From NCBI RefSeq assembly GCF_900096945.1, contig NZ_FMKA01000028.1, positions 1 to 46,715 on the forward strand: DNA of 46,715 bases. Direction: 5' to 3'. Within the stretch, counting starts at the first letter, position 1. The number at the start of each line of letters is the position of its first letter. The notes under the pieces were generated by a model. That model was not told where the DNA came from. It ran no database searches and saw only the letters and a list, made by a program, of their open reading frames with translations. Position numbers and translations under genes: made by a program. Source of the DNA: Anaerobium acetethylicum. Its GTDB lineage: Bacteria > Bacillota > Clostridia > Lachnospirales > Lachnospiraceae. Positions 25,939 to 34,934 of the stretch are shown here, piece by piece.

Positions 25939-27105
25939 ATGAAGTTGGAGAATATAAAGATGCTTCCAGATATAGATCGCTGCTACGGCTCCCTTACATC
26001 TATGCTAAAAAAGTTCGATGCCTACGCAAGGAAGGATTGTTTTAAGGGTAAGACGAAGGAAGAATTCCTGGCCTGGAAAGAGGAGATAAGAAAGCTTCTT
26101 ACGAATCTGCTCGGCATTCATAAGATGGAATTTTGTGATTTAAATCCAGTTATGGAAGATGTAACTGAGATAGCAATAGAAGTAGAGCCTGATACCGCAG
26201 CTGAGCCGGTATCAAAGTCCACAGCAGAACATAGGGCAGAGAAATCAAGCAGCATTAAAAGAGAACATATTCGTATCCAGGTGGAGCCGGATGTGTGGAT
26301 GCCGATGTATATCCTGATTCCTGAAGGAGCTGACAGCAACACGAGAGTATTTCTCTGCCCACCAGGTCATAACGGTGGAGGTAAATATGCAGTGGCAGGA
26401 CGAAAGGAATACAGTGCGGTAAATGAAAAGATTAAGCAGTATCACTATGACTATGGTTATGAACTCGCCAAGCTTGGGTATGTAGCGGTATGTCCAGATT
26501 GCCGTGGTTTTGGAGAGAGACGAGAAGACATCGCTGATACGAAAGATGAACTCGCTGCTTTAAAGGGTGACTGTTACTGGCTGGCCCATATGGGAGAACC
26601 TCTTGGAATCCCTGTTGCTGGAATGCTGACCTGGGATCTGATGCGGGCGATAGACTATGTTAAGCAGCGGGGAGACTGGAAGGATAAGAAAATCAGCTGT
26701 CTTGGGTTTTCGGGTGGCGGAATGCAGGTACTGTGGCTTGCGGCCCTGGACGACAGGGTAGGACTTGCCATTATAAGTGGCTATATGTATGGTTATCGCG
26801 ATGCGCTGATGACCTTGAACCGCAATTGCTCCTGCAATTATGTGCCTCATCTCTGGGAACATCTGGATATGGGCGACATCGGAAGCTTGATTGCGCCAAG
26901 GCCGCTCCTAATTCAGTCTTGTAGAGATGACATGCTGAATGGACCAAGAGGAATCATAAATGCAATAGAGCAAGTGGACATCATTCGAAAAGCGTACAAG
27001 CTTATGGGGGCATCAGAAATGGTCATCCATGAAATATGCGAAGGGACACATCAATGGCATGGAGAGAAGCTTAAAGATAATTTGGCATATTTATCTAAGA
27101 TGTAA
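25939..27105 (+). CDS. Alpha/beta-hydrolase esterase (acetyl-esterase / dienelactone-hydrolase-like)
   Basis: Cytoplasmic (no signal peptide) hydrolase of 388 residues. The nucleophile is S258 in GFSGGGMQ, the acid is probably in the RDDMLNGP stretch (about 330) and the histidine is H371 in GTHQWHG; the oxyanion region reads FLCPPGHNGGG. The family includes acetyl-xylan and other carbohydrate esterases. With GH28 and GH105 next to it, removal of acetyl or methyl groups from imported pectin fragments is the most reasonable role, but ester type cannot be read from sequence. The ribosome site is weak (GAGAT), so translation may rely partly on coupling to tctA. Confidence 0.8.
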   Translation: MKLENIKMLPDIDRCYGSLTSMLKKFDAYARKDCFKGKTKEEFLAWKEEIRKLLTNLLGIHKMEFCDLNPVMEDVTEIAIEVEPDTAAEPVSKSTAEHRAEKSSSIKREHIRIQVEPDVWMPMYILIPEGADSNTRVFLCPPGHNGGGKYAVAGRKEYSAVNEKIKQYHYDYGYELAKLGYVAVCPDCRGFGERREDIADTKDELAALKGDCYWLAHMGEPLGIPVAGMLTWDLMRAIDYVKQRGDWKDKKISCLGFSGGGMQVLWLAALDDRVGLAIISGYMYGYRDALMTLNRNCSCNYVPHLWEHLDMGDIGSLIAPRPLLIQSCRDDMLNGPRGIINAIEQVDIIRKAYKLMGASEMVIHEICEGTHQWHGEKLKDNLAYLSKM

Positions 27106-27163
27106 AGTAAACCAAGAATCAACAAAAATAAATAATTCAAATAATGATTGCCAGGAGATACAT

Positions 27164-29212
27164 ATGAACAAGACACAGCTGAGGGAAAATATACTCAGAC
27201 AAATTGAAAAACCGCATATTCCCAATACAGAGTATCCTTGTTCGGGTTTTGGAATCATTGCTGACAGCAATGAGGTGCAAACTGTTAAATTGCAGCAGGC
27301 CATAGATACCATCAGTAGAAACGGTGGTGGACGACTAATCCTGTCATCGGGCACCTATCGGACTGGAGCTCTGCAGCTTAAGAACAACGTGGAGCTGCAT
27401 TTGCAAAGCAAGAATACGATTCTGTCATTTGTAAATGAAGAGATTGAGAAGCATTATCCGTTGGTGCTGTCTCACTGGGAGGCAACTCCCTGCTATAACT
27501 ATAGCCCTTTAATTTATGCCTGTGAAGCTCATGACATAGCAATAACAGGAGAAGGAATCTTAGATGGTGGTGCAGATGAAGAACATTGGTGGAACTGGCA
27601 TCATCAGGTGGAAAATGCCTGGTCAGCCAACAAGGTTGATTTGCAGCTCCATGACCGAAAGGCACTTCGTAAGATGAATATGGACTGTGTGCCAGTGAAA
27701 GAGAGAAGGTTTGGCCCGGGCCATTTCTTACGTCCAAGCTTCATCCAGCCTATGAAGTGCGAGCGTGTTTTATTAAGTGATTTTACGATCCATCATAGTC
27801 CTATGTGGCAGGTCAATCCTGTTATGTGTAAGAGCCTGACCATAAGCGGTCTGACTCTGTCCAGTCATGGCGCCAATAACGACGGCTGTGATCCGGAAAG
27901 CTGCGATGGGGTGCATATCGTCAATTGCAGGTTTGATACAGGTGATGACTGCATCAGCCTAAAATCAGGAAGAGACAGAGATGGAAGAATCGCTAACATC
28001 CCTTGCAAGAATATACTCATAGAGAATAATGAATTTGCAGATGGCCATGGCGGAATTGCTTTGGGAAGTGAGATGAGCGGTGGAATCTCCAAAGTGGTCG
28101 CAGTCAATAATTATTTTACCAGTCCTAATCTTACCTATGCCCTGCGGCTTAAGACCAACGCGCGCCGTGGAGGAATCGTAGAAGATATCATTCTGGCAGA
28201 CAGTGTGATGGAACATGTGAATGGTGCAGCTGTTCATGGAACCATGCTCTATGAGGATGGAAGAAATGGGGACGATCTTCCGGTATTCCGCAATATCCTG
28301 GTGGAAAATATTACGGCCCACGGGGGAGATTATGGAATCTTTTTGGAAGCATTTCCTGAGGTGCCAATGACAGGTCTTGTCTTAAGAAATATCAAGATAG
28401 ACGGTGTAGCCAGGACGATGCACGGCATGAACTGGGATAATCCAGTGATTGAAGCAGTAAAGATCAATGGAGAGGAGTATCCGCGCCCCACTAAAGTACG
28501 AATTGCGGGTGTGACCCAGGAGGGAGAAGAGGTCAGTGCAATAGCTGAAAGCTGTGGCACGACGGAAGTATTTTCCTATGTATGGGAGAATTCCAAGGAT
28601 GGTGTCATCTGGAAGGAAGTCGCCATTGGACCGAAGTATCTTGTGCCAGAACGTGCAGGCTTGCTTCGTGTACTTGCGACTAATCAATTAGGACACACCT
28701 CCAGTAGTCATAGTTATAAGATGATTGGAAAAAGTGGGAAAAAGGGTTCCTATAAGCGCCTGATCTGCCGCGGCATGCTGCGTGCGATTGATGAGTTTTC
28801 AGATAGCGAATTGATAACCAGAAGCAGGCTTGCGAAGATGCTGCTTCCCCTTGTCGGGATTACTGCAGAGGAGGCTCCTGGCGTGGATCCGATGAAACTG
28901 TCAATCGAACGAGGTTTTCTTGCCAAACACACGGAGGGCGAGTCAGACCCACAGGGCTATGTGACGCGCCAGGAGATGGCCACAGTCACCATGCAGGCTT
29001 GCGGAATCAATTATAAAAATGCATCCAGTACGATGCCTGAGTGTGTCGATGTAGCAGATGTGTATCATAATTATGGAACAAATGTAGCCAGATCCCTCTA
29101 TTTTGGTTTCATGAGATTAGAGGAAGATGGAACATTTCTTCCAAGGGCTTATGTCACCATGGGTGAGGCAGTAGAAATTTTGAATCGGGTGGCAGATTTT
29201 GCCGGAATATAG
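27164..29212 (+). CDS. GH28 polygalacturonase with Ig-like and SLH-like C-terminal domains, no signal peptide
   Basis: Protein of 682 residues. The GH28 beta-helix (about 25-440) has every catalytic motif: N239-x-D240 in NNDGCDPESCDG, D261-D262 in TGDDCISLKSG, G294-H295-G296 in DGHGGIALGSEMSGG, and R328-L-K330. It should hydrolyse alpha-1,4-galacturonosyl linkages with inversion. An Ig-like module (about 443-520, VTQEGEEVSAI, LLRVLATNQLGH) and an SLH-like region (about 530-682, DVADVYHNYGTNVARSLYFGF, then GTFLPRAYVTMGEAVEIL) follow. No signal peptide is present, so it is probably intracellular. The ATG at 27164 is chosen because AGGAGA precedes it; upstream in-frame starts overlap the esterase gene. 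Confidence 0.88.
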   Translation: MNKTQLRENILRQIEKPHIPNTEYPCSGFGIIADSNEVQTVKLQQAIDTISRNGGGRLILSSGTYRTGALQLKNNVELHLQSKNTILSFVNEEIEKHYPLVLSHWEATPCYNYSPLIYACEAHDIAITGEGILDGGADEEHWWNWHHQVENAWSANKVDLQLHDRKALRKMNMDCVPVKERRFGPGHFLRPSFIQPMKCERVLLSDFTIHHSPMWQVNPVMCKSLTISGLTLSSHGANNDGCDPESCDGVHIVNCRFDTGDDCISLKSGRDRDGRIANIPCKNILIENNEFADGHGGIALGSEMSGGISKVVAVNNYFTSPNLTYALRLKTNARRGGIVEDIILADSVMEHVNGAAVHGTMLYEDGRNGDDLPVFRNILVENITAHGGDYGIFLEAFPEVPMTGLVLRNIKIDGVARTMHGMNWDNPVIEAVKINGEEYPRPTKVRIAGVTQEGEEVSAIAESCGTTEVFSYVWENSKDGVIWKEVAIGPKYLVPERAGLLRVLATNQLGHTSSSHSYKMIGKSGKKGSYKRLICRGMLRAIDEFSDSELITRSRLAKMLLPLVGITAEEAPGVDPMKLSIERGFLAKHTEGESDPQGYVTRQEMATVTMQACGINYKNASSTMPECVDVADVYHNYGTNVARSLYFGFMRLEEDGTFLPRAYVTMGEAVEILNRVADFAGI

Positions 29213-29254
29213 CAATGAAATGGAGTATATAATTACAAGAAAGGACATACCAAT

Positions 29255-30352
29255 ATGTGGCTTAAGTATTTTACAAAATATCTGGAGAAGGATTTCCCAC
29301 ATTTTCTGGCCGATAAAGCGTGGAATTATAAAGATGATCTATGTGTAGTCGGAGCTGCCAATCTTGCTGATGTAACTAAGGATACAAGCTGGAATCAGTA
29401 TATTACTGCCAGTGGAAAGTGGCTTATAGATGACTCTGGCAATGTGGCGAATTGGATAGAGGGAGAAAATAACATTGATAAGATCAGCTTTGGAAAATCC
29501 CTGATGATCTTACGTGACCTGACAGGCAAAGCAAAGTATGCCCAGGCTGTTGACCGGGCCTATGCATTCCTGAAGCAATATCCAAGGACGGCTACTGGGA
29601 ATTTATGGCACAAGGATATTTATCCGAATCAGGTATGGTTAGATGGACTCTATATGGCGATGCCATTCTACGCAAGGTATATAGCTGAAATAGGAGAGAA
29701 TCGCTGGGATGATATCATGGACCAGTTTGAGAGTGCGCATAAATTACTATGGAATGAGAAGACCAAGCTGTATTTTCATGGCTGTGATATAAGTCGTAAG
29801 ATGGACTGGGCTGATCCGGAGACTGGATGTAACAGTGCTACCTGGCTTCGAGCAGAGGGCTGGTATATGATGGCCCTGGTAGATGTCTATGAGCTGGCAG
29901 TTACGAATACAAAAAGAGCCAGAGAACTTGCGACACTTCTTAAGCAGGGACTAGACGGTATCTTGCAGTACCAGGATAACAAAACCAGCATGTTTTTCCA
30001 GGTCGTAGACCTTGCAGATTTTCCGAATAATTATCCGGAGACCTCAGGAAGCGCTATGATAGCCTACGCACTGATGAAGGGCGCAAGACTGGGTATGCTC
30101 CCAAAAGAATATTGGGATAAGGGAAGCCAGGTCTTAGATGGAATCAGAGATACTTACTTAAAGAATGAAGGCGGACGCTATCGTCTGCACGGCATCTGTG
30201 CCAGTGCAGGTCTTGGAGCAGGTCCAGATTCTCATAATCGCAAGGACCGTACAGGTAAAGCCGATTACTATATAAGCGAGGCGCAAATGGTAGATAACCA
30301 GCACGGCAGCGCAGCATGCATGATGGCTGTGAGCGAGCAGTTGAGAAGATAG
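29255..30352 (+). CDS. GH105 unsaturated glucuronyl/galacturonyl hydrolase
   Basis: Intracellular (alpha/alpha)6-barrel enzyme of 365 residues like YteR/YesR. It removes the unsaturated uronic acid left on oligosaccharides by pectate or rhamnogalacturonan lyases. The likely catalytic aspartate is D130 in NQVWLDGLYMA; other family strings are LWHKDIYP, WLRAEGWYMMALVD and ETSGSAMIAYAL near the end of the barrel. AGAAAGGA precedes the start. No polysaccharide lyase lies in the window, so the unsaturated substrates would have to come from lyases elsewhere in the genome or from other organisms. Confidence 0.92.
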   Translation: MWLKYFTKYLEKDFPHFLADKAWNYKDDLCVVGAANLADVTKDTSWNQYITASGKWLIDDSGNVANWIEGENNIDKISFGKSLMILRDLTGKAKYAQAVDRAYAFLKQYPRTATGNLWHKDIYPNQVWLDGLYMAMPFYARYIAEIGENRWDDIMDQFESAHKLLWNEKTKLYFHGCDISRKMDWADPETGCNSATWLRAEGWYMMALVDVYELAVTNTKRARELATLLKQGLDGILQYQDNKTSMFFQVVDLADFPNNYPETSGSAMIAYALMKGARLGMLPKEYWDKGSQVLDGIRDTYLKNEGGRYRLHGICASAGLGAGPDSHNRKDRTGKADYYISEAQMVDNQHGSAACMMAVSEQLRR

Positions 30353-30370
30353 TTTGGAGGAGAGAATGTG

Positions 30371-31213
30371 ATGCAGTTAGGATTGCGTCTTCATGACGCA
30401 GAGGATTTGCCGATTGAGGCACTGCTTCCAGTGGTAAAGAAGAAGGGTTACACATGTGCACATCTTGCTTTAAGCAAAGCAATGAAGGAATTTCCTTGTG
30501 GTCCGTCGGCATTGACACCTGGATATGCACACTACCTGAAACGTGTTTTTGATAAAAATGAGATGGATATCGCAGTACTTGGCAATTACTTGAATCTGGC
30601 ACATCCGGATCCAGTAGTGATTGAACAATCATTGGAAAAGTATTACGCACATATCCGTTTTGCATCCCTTCTTGGCTGCGGAATGGTAGGGACGGAGACC
30701 GGTGCACCGAACGCGGAGTATAAGTATTGCCCAGAGTGTCGTACAGATAAGGCGTTGCTGACATTTATCAAAAATATCAAACCAGTCGTACGTTGCGCGG
30801 AGCAGTACGGCGTAATATTAGCCCTTGAGATTGTGGCCCGCCATATTGTATATAATCCAAAGAGAATGCGAATGGTTCTCGATGAGATCGGTTCCCATAA
30901 TCTGCAGGTACTCTTCGACCCAGTTAATCTATTGGATCTTGATAATGTAGATCATCGCGAGGAAGTTATAGCCGAAGGAATCGAACTGCTGGGGCCAGAT
31001 ATCGCTATGGTGCACTTCAAGGATTTTGTCCGGGTAAGTGAAGGCTATGGTCTAAAAGCAGTAGGCGCAGGAACCGGCGAGATGGATTATACATCAATTA
31101 TGAAGTTCATAAAGAAAGAAAAACCATTTATCTATGCAACATTGGAAAATACAACCTCAGAAAACGCAGAGTATTGCGGGAAAACGATGAAAGAATTGTA
31201 TGAGAGGGCGTAG
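30371..31213 (+). CDS. TIM-barrel sugar (phosphate) isomerase/epimerase
   Basis: Xylose-isomerase-like TIM-barrel protein of 280 residues. Candidate metal ligands occur at the usual strand ends: E in LALEIVARH, D in VLFDPVNLLD, H-F-K-D in MVHFKDF and E in YATLENT. GGAGGA precedes ATG 30371; an immediately preceding in-frame GTG (30368) is equally possible and adds one residue. It is the last gene of the pectin operon. The reaction is unknown. A reasonable inference is an isomerisation or epimerisation of the keto-uronate released by GH105 or of galacturonate itself. Confidence 0.78.
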   Translation: MQLGLRLHDAEDLPIEALLPVVKKKGYTCAHLALSKAMKEFPCGPSALTPGYAHYLKRVFDKNEMDIAVLGNYLNLAHPDPVVIEQSLEKYYAHIRFASLLGCGMVGTETGAPNAEYKYCPECRTDKALLTFIKNIKPVVRCAEQYGVILALEIVARHIVYNPKRMRMVLDEIGSHNLQVLFDPVNLLDLDNVDHREEVIAEGIELLGPDIAMVHFKDFVRVSEGYGLKAVGAGTGEMDYTSIMKFIKKEKPFIYATLENTTSENAEYCGKTMKELYERA

Positions 31214-31230
31214 CAGTTTTAACTGCTACG
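31209..31230 (+). terminator. Hairpin ending the pectin operon
   Basis: A perfect 10-bp stem CGTAGCAGTT / AACTGCTACG with a 2-base loop overlaps the stop codon of the isomerase gene and is followed by AATAATTTTAT. The T-tract is weak but the position fits operon end. Confidence 0.55.
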
Positions 31231-31238
31231 CAATAATT

Positions 31239-31389
31239 TTATGCAGCCAGGAGGCTGAGCCTGTATTCTACAGGAATCATCCATCCTGGTTTCTTAATTC
31301 TCCATAAATCCGACGAAAGCCGAAATCTTTGTGTTCTTTTCTGATTTCAAGAATTCTTTGCTCAAGATCCTCATTTGCATTACTTACAG
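31239..31389 (-). pseudogene. IS3-family transposase (OrfB) remnant with internal deletion
   Basis: Reading on the minus strand, LEQRILEIRKEHKDFGFRRI and YGELRN match the N-terminal helix-turn-helix part of IS3/IS150 OrfB. After a frame change, VEYRLSLLAA and a TAA match the extreme C-terminal end of such transposases. The catalytic DDE core is missing, so the element lost its middle. It sits between the pectin operon and the galactarate regulator gene and may mark a junction. Confidence 0.7.
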
Positions 31390-32307
31390 TTACATTTTTG
31401 TTTTCCAGTATTTTGAGGCGAGAGAAATAAAATCTTCTGCGGCTTGGCTGGTATAGGCTGTTTTGCTATAGCATGAGACAATCTCCCATCCAGGGCGTTC
31501 GGGAAGAGAATAAAAAGAGATATTAGAATCAGTTTTATCAACATAATGTGCAGGTATCAAACCACAGCATAACCCTGCTCGAATCATAGAAAGAATTGTG
31601 TTAGTACTGGAAGTTTCGAATAGAGTAGTCGGTTTAAATCCTGCATTGCGAAATAGGTCATTAATGACACTGAGGATCGTAGATTCTTTGTACATTAAAA
31701 CAAAGGATTGTTCACTCAGATATTTAAGCGGAAGAACTGGAAAATCATATCCTGGTATCCTACTAGTACAGGAAGTAAAATCCATGGAAGATGGAGTAGC
31801 CAGGTAAATCTCTTCTCTGCAAATGAGTTTATAAGAAAGGGTGGGTTTTCTTTGCTTTTCTGGTAAAGTTAAAAAACCGATATCAAGCGCATGTCGCTCA
31901 ATGAGTTCCAATTGTTGAGACACACTTAATTCTTTGGGTTCTATAACTATCGCCGGATATTTTTTGTGGAAATTAGGATATATTGCAGAAAACATAGTGC
32001 TTCCCCGGTTGGGTGTAAAACCAATGGACAGATAACCTTTTTTTCGATTGGTAAGATCGAAAATTCTATTGTAGGCATTTTTCTTCAGAGCAAGTATTTC
32101 ACGTGCAGTTTCTAAATATATTTCACCAGCTTCTGTCGGATGCCAATTGGTTCTGGAACGATGAAATAATTCGGTTCCCAGCTCTTTTTCTAGTTTGAGA
32201 AGTTGTTGGTTTAATGCAGATTGGGTAATATAAAGCTTTTCTGATGCATGAGTGATATTATTTTCTTCTGCGATTTTTACAATATATTCCAGTTGTTTTA
32301 GCTCCAT
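31390..32307 (-). CDS. LysR-family regulator of the galactarate genes
   Basis: Single LysR protein of 305 residues: helix-turn-helix at about 1-60 (ITHASEKLYITQSALNQQLL) and an effector domain at about 90-295. It is divergent from garD with a 131-base gap holding a palindrome and a good promoter, the standard layout for LysR control of the adjacent operon. The effector is likely galactarate or glucarate by context. The start is supported by AAGGAGGA seven bases upstream. The effector-domain opening (TPNRGSTMFS) resembles that of module 1 of the tandem regulator at 20495 (APNRGAIIYS), suggesting the two regulators are related. Confidence 0.9.
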   Translation of the reverse strand: MELKQLEYIVKIAEENNITHASEKLYITQSALNQQLLKLEKELGTELFHRSRTNWHPTEAGEIYLETAREILALKKNAYNRIFDLTNRKKGYLSIGFTPNRGSTMFSAIYPNFHKKYPAIVIEPKELSVSQQLELIERHALDIGFLTLPEKQRKPTLSYKLICREEIYLATPSSMDFTSCTSRIPGYDFPVLPLKYLSEQSFVLMYKESTILSVINDLFRNAGFKPTTLFETSSTNTILSMIRAGLCCGLIPAHYVDKTDSNISFYSLPERPGWEIVSCYSKTAYTSQAAEDFISLASKYWKTKM

Positions 32308-32342
32308 TTATCCTCCTTGAAGTGCCTTTGCAATTAAAATAA

Positions 32343-32397
32343 TTAAGAGATATCTTAAAACTATCAATTTTACTTATTAATAAAGGCATTATATAAT
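32343..32397 (+). promoter_or_regulatory. garD promoter and candidate LysR operator
   Basis: The palindrome TTAAGA-GATA-TCTTAA (32343-32358) has LysR-box form and lies just upstream of a strong promoter, TTTACT (32369-32374), 17 bases, TATAAT (32392-32397), reading into garD. Confidence 0.6.
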
Positions 32398-32438
32398 AAA
32401 AACATCAAAAACACAAGAAATTAAATAAAGGAGGAAAA

Positions 32439-33971
32439 ATGGATAAAGTGTTAGAAATCAGCCCGCTATTTATTCGAATCAATGATGCAGATAATGTGGC
32501 GATTGCAGTAAAAGACATACCAGCAGGAGCAAAAGTGGCGGAGGGAATTATTACCAATATGGAAATTCCACAAGCGCATAAAGTTGCATTGGAAGATATC
32601 AATGTTGGTGAATCTGTTGTGCGATATGGGATGATTCTAGGTTTCGCAAAGGAGTCAATCAAATGTGGTGACTGGATTAATGAATTTGCGCTTGAATTAC
32701 CGAAACCACCGAATATTGATGAAATGGAATACGGAAAAAACATTGATACAGAACTTCCTAAAGCGCCAAGAAGAACATTCGAAGGCTTTCGCAATCCAGA
32801 TGGTGGATATGCAGGAACTAGGAATATTCTTGGAATCAGCTCAACCGTTCAATGTGTAACAGGAGTTTTAAATGTAGCAGTTCAGAAAATGAAAGAAGAA
32901 TTATTGCCCAAATATCCAAATGTGGATGATATTGTTCCAATCAACCATGCTTATGGATGTGGGGTGGCAATCAATGCTTCGGAAGCAAATATTCCGATTC
33001 GTACATTGAGAAATCTTATAAAAAACCCTAATTTTGGTGGGCAGATAATGGTTGTGGGACTTGGCTGTGAAAAACTGACAGTTGATATGCTCTTGGAAGA
33101 AACGGATATCAACCCAAATAACGTAATTATTCTTCAAGAGCAGGAAGGTTTTGACGCTATGATTAAGGCGCTCATGAAAATGGCAGATATGAAATTGCAG
33201 ATTCTGAATGAAAGAATAAGAGAACCTCTTCCGCTATCTGATCTATGTATAGGACTGCAATGCGGAGGAAGCGATGCATTTTCTGGTGTTACTGCTAACC
33301 CATCAGCTGGATATGCATCGGATATGTTGGTAGAAGCTGGTGCAACAGTAATGTTTTCGGAGGTTACAGAGGTACGTGATGGCGTTCACTATATTGCAGA
33401 ACGATGTATAAATAAAGAGGTCTGCGATAAATTGTCAAAAGAAATGAAATGGTATGATAACTATTTGTCAGAAAGTGAAGTGGATCGAAGCGCTAACCCA
33501 ACACCGGGAAACAAAAAAGGCGGGCTTTGTAATATTGTTGAAAAGGCAATGGGATCTATTACAAAATCGGGAACATCGCCTATCGTAGAAGTGCTATCGC
33601 CAGCAGAGCGTCCAACAAAACATGGAATGATATATGCGGCAACTCCAGCTAGCGATATTGTCTGTGGTCCTTGCCAACTTGCATCAGGAATAGCGTTACA
33701 GGTATTTATGACAGGTAGAGGTACCCCGTATGGTTTGGCAGCAGCCCCAGTTATCAAAGTATGCTCCCGAAGTGAGATGAAACAGATGTGGGGGGATCTG
33801 ATTGATGTAAATGCAGGACTAATAGCTACAGGTGATGCATCTATAAAAGAAATTGGAACAGAGCTATTCGATTATATTTTAGATGTAGCGAGTGGAAAGA
33901 TGCGGACTGCAGCTGAGAAGTATAAGCTTTATAATGACGTTTGTATCTTTAACCCGGCACCAATTACGTAA
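32439..33971 (+). CDS. garD: Galactarate dehydratase (GarD/UxaA family)
   Basis: Dehydratase of 510 residues that converts galactarate to 5-keto-4-deoxy-glucarate. It has an N-terminal SAF domain (about 1-95) and UxaA/GarD catalytic domains (about 115-500). Conserved strings include GYAGTRN, HAYGCGVA, VGLGCEK, GLQCGGSDAFSG and ANPTPGNKKGGLCNIVEKA with MGSITKSG, which is closer to GarD than to altronate dehydratase. Cysteines C219 region (LGCE) and CGG are candidate iron ligands. AAGGAGG precedes the start. Neighbours GarR and an aldolase complete the pathway, which favours galactarate (or glucarate) as substrate. Confidence 0.87.
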   Translation: MDKVLEISPLFIRINDADNVAIAVKDIPAGAKVAEGIITNMEIPQAHKVALEDINVGESVVRYGMILGFAKESIKCGDWINEFALELPKPPNIDEMEYGKNIDTELPKAPRRTFEGFRNPDGGYAGTRNILGISSTVQCVTGVLNVAVQKMKEELLPKYPNVDDIVPINHAYGCGVAINASEANIPIRTLRNLIKNPNFGGQIMVVGLGCEKLTVDMLLEETDINPNNVIILQEQEGFDAMIKALMKMADMKLQILNERIREPLPLSDLCIGLQCGGSDAFSGVTANPSAGYASDMLVEAGATVMFSEVTEVRDGVHYIAERCINKEVCDKLSKEMKWYDNYLSESEVDRSANPTPGNKKGGLCNIVEKAMGSITKSGTSPIVEVLSPAERPTKHGMIYAATPASDIVCGPCQLASGIALQVFMTGRGTPYGLAAAPVIKVCSRSEMKQMWGDLIDVNAGLIATGDASIKEIGTELFDYILDVASGKMRTAAEKYKLYNDVCIFNPAPIT

Positions 33972-34030
33972 AAGTAGTATTAAATAAAAATAGCAATAAA
34001 ATAAAATGGAAAAATCAGGAGGAGGTTAAA

Positions 34031-34921
34031 ATGAAATTAGGATTTATCGGGTTAGGGATTATGGGAAAACCAATGAGTAAAAATCTAATTAAAGCAGGAC
34101 ATGAATTAGTAGTATTTGACGTTAATAAGAGTGCAATTGATGAATTGGTTGTTGCTGGCGCAATTGCAGCAAAAAGCGGAGCAGATGTAGCTTCGCAGTG
34201 TGATACGATCATCACAATGCTTCCAAATTCTCCACATATACATTCAGCAGTTTTTGGTGAGAATGGAATCGCAGAAACAGCAAAAGCAGGAACAGTTCTG
34301 ATTGACATGAGTTCCATTGATCCAGTTGTAAGCAAAAATATGGGAGCTCAATTGGAAGAGAAAGGTATTGAAATGTTGGATGCTCCTGTATCTGGCGGAG
34401 AACCAAAAGCAGTTGATGGAACACTTTCTGTAATGGTTGGAGGAAAGAAAGATTTATTCGACAAATATTATGATATATTAATGAATATGGCAAGTTCAGT
34501 TGTATATGTTGGAGAGCTTGGCTCTGGTAATGTTGCAAAACTTGCTAACCAGATTGTTGTTGCTGTAAATATTGCAGCAGTTGCAGAGGCTTTAACATTC
34601 GCAAAAAAAGCAGGAACAGATCCAGAATTAGTATACCAGGCAATACGTGGTGGCCTTGCAGGATCAACAGTTATGGATGTAAAGGCACCAATGATGTTGG
34701 AAGGAAACTATAAACCAGGATTCCGTATTGAGCTTCATATCAAAGATCTTAACAATGCATTAAATGCAGCACATTCTATCAACTCACCAGTGCCTCTTAC
34801 CGCACAGATGATGGAAGTTATGCAATTTTTAAAATCAGAAGGTCATGACAAAGATGACCATGACAGCATTGTAAAATATTATGAGAAAATTGCCGGAACA
34901 AGCATTGTAAAAGAAAAATAG
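34031..34921 (+). CDS. garR: 2-hydroxy-3-oxopropionate (tartronate semialdehyde) reductase
   Basis: NAD(P)H-dependent beta-hydroxyacid dehydrogenase of 296 residues. It has an N-terminal Rossmann motif GFIGLGIMGKPM (4-15), the substrate-binding DAPVSGGEPKA (118-127 region) and catalytic K170 in GNVAKLANQ, then a helical C-terminal domain. It reduces tartronate semialdehyde to D-glycerate. GGAGGAGG precedes the start, 59 bases after garD and 13 before the aldolase gene. No glycerate kinase is in the window, so glycerate phosphorylation must be encoded elsewhere. Confidence 0.92.
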   Translation: MKLGFIGLGIMGKPMSKNLIKAGHELVVFDVNKSAIDELVVAGAIAAKSGADVASQCDTIITMLPNSPHIHSAVFGENGIAETAKAGTVLIDMSSIDPVVSKNMGAQLEEKGIEMLDAPVSGGEPKAVDGTLSVMVGGKKDLFDKYYDILMNMASSVVYVGELGSGNVAKLANQIVVAVNIAAVAEALTFAKKAGTDPELVYQAIRGGLAGSTVMDVKAPMMLEGNYKPGFRIELHIKDLNNALNAAHSINSPVPLTAQMMEVMQFLKSEGHDKDDHDSIVKYYEKIAGTSIVKEK

Positions 34922-34934
34922 GGAGAATAATATT

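Noticed and set aside
27029-27163. Longer N-terminus for the GH28 protein overlapping the esterase gene
   Set aside because: It overlaps the esterase coding region in another frame, and a good ribosome site precedes ATG 27164.
32439-33971. Altronate dehydratase (uxaA)
   Set aside because: The TPGNKKGGL region and garR/aldolase neighbours fit GarD better, and there is no uxaB/uxaC in the window. Substrate remains to be shown.
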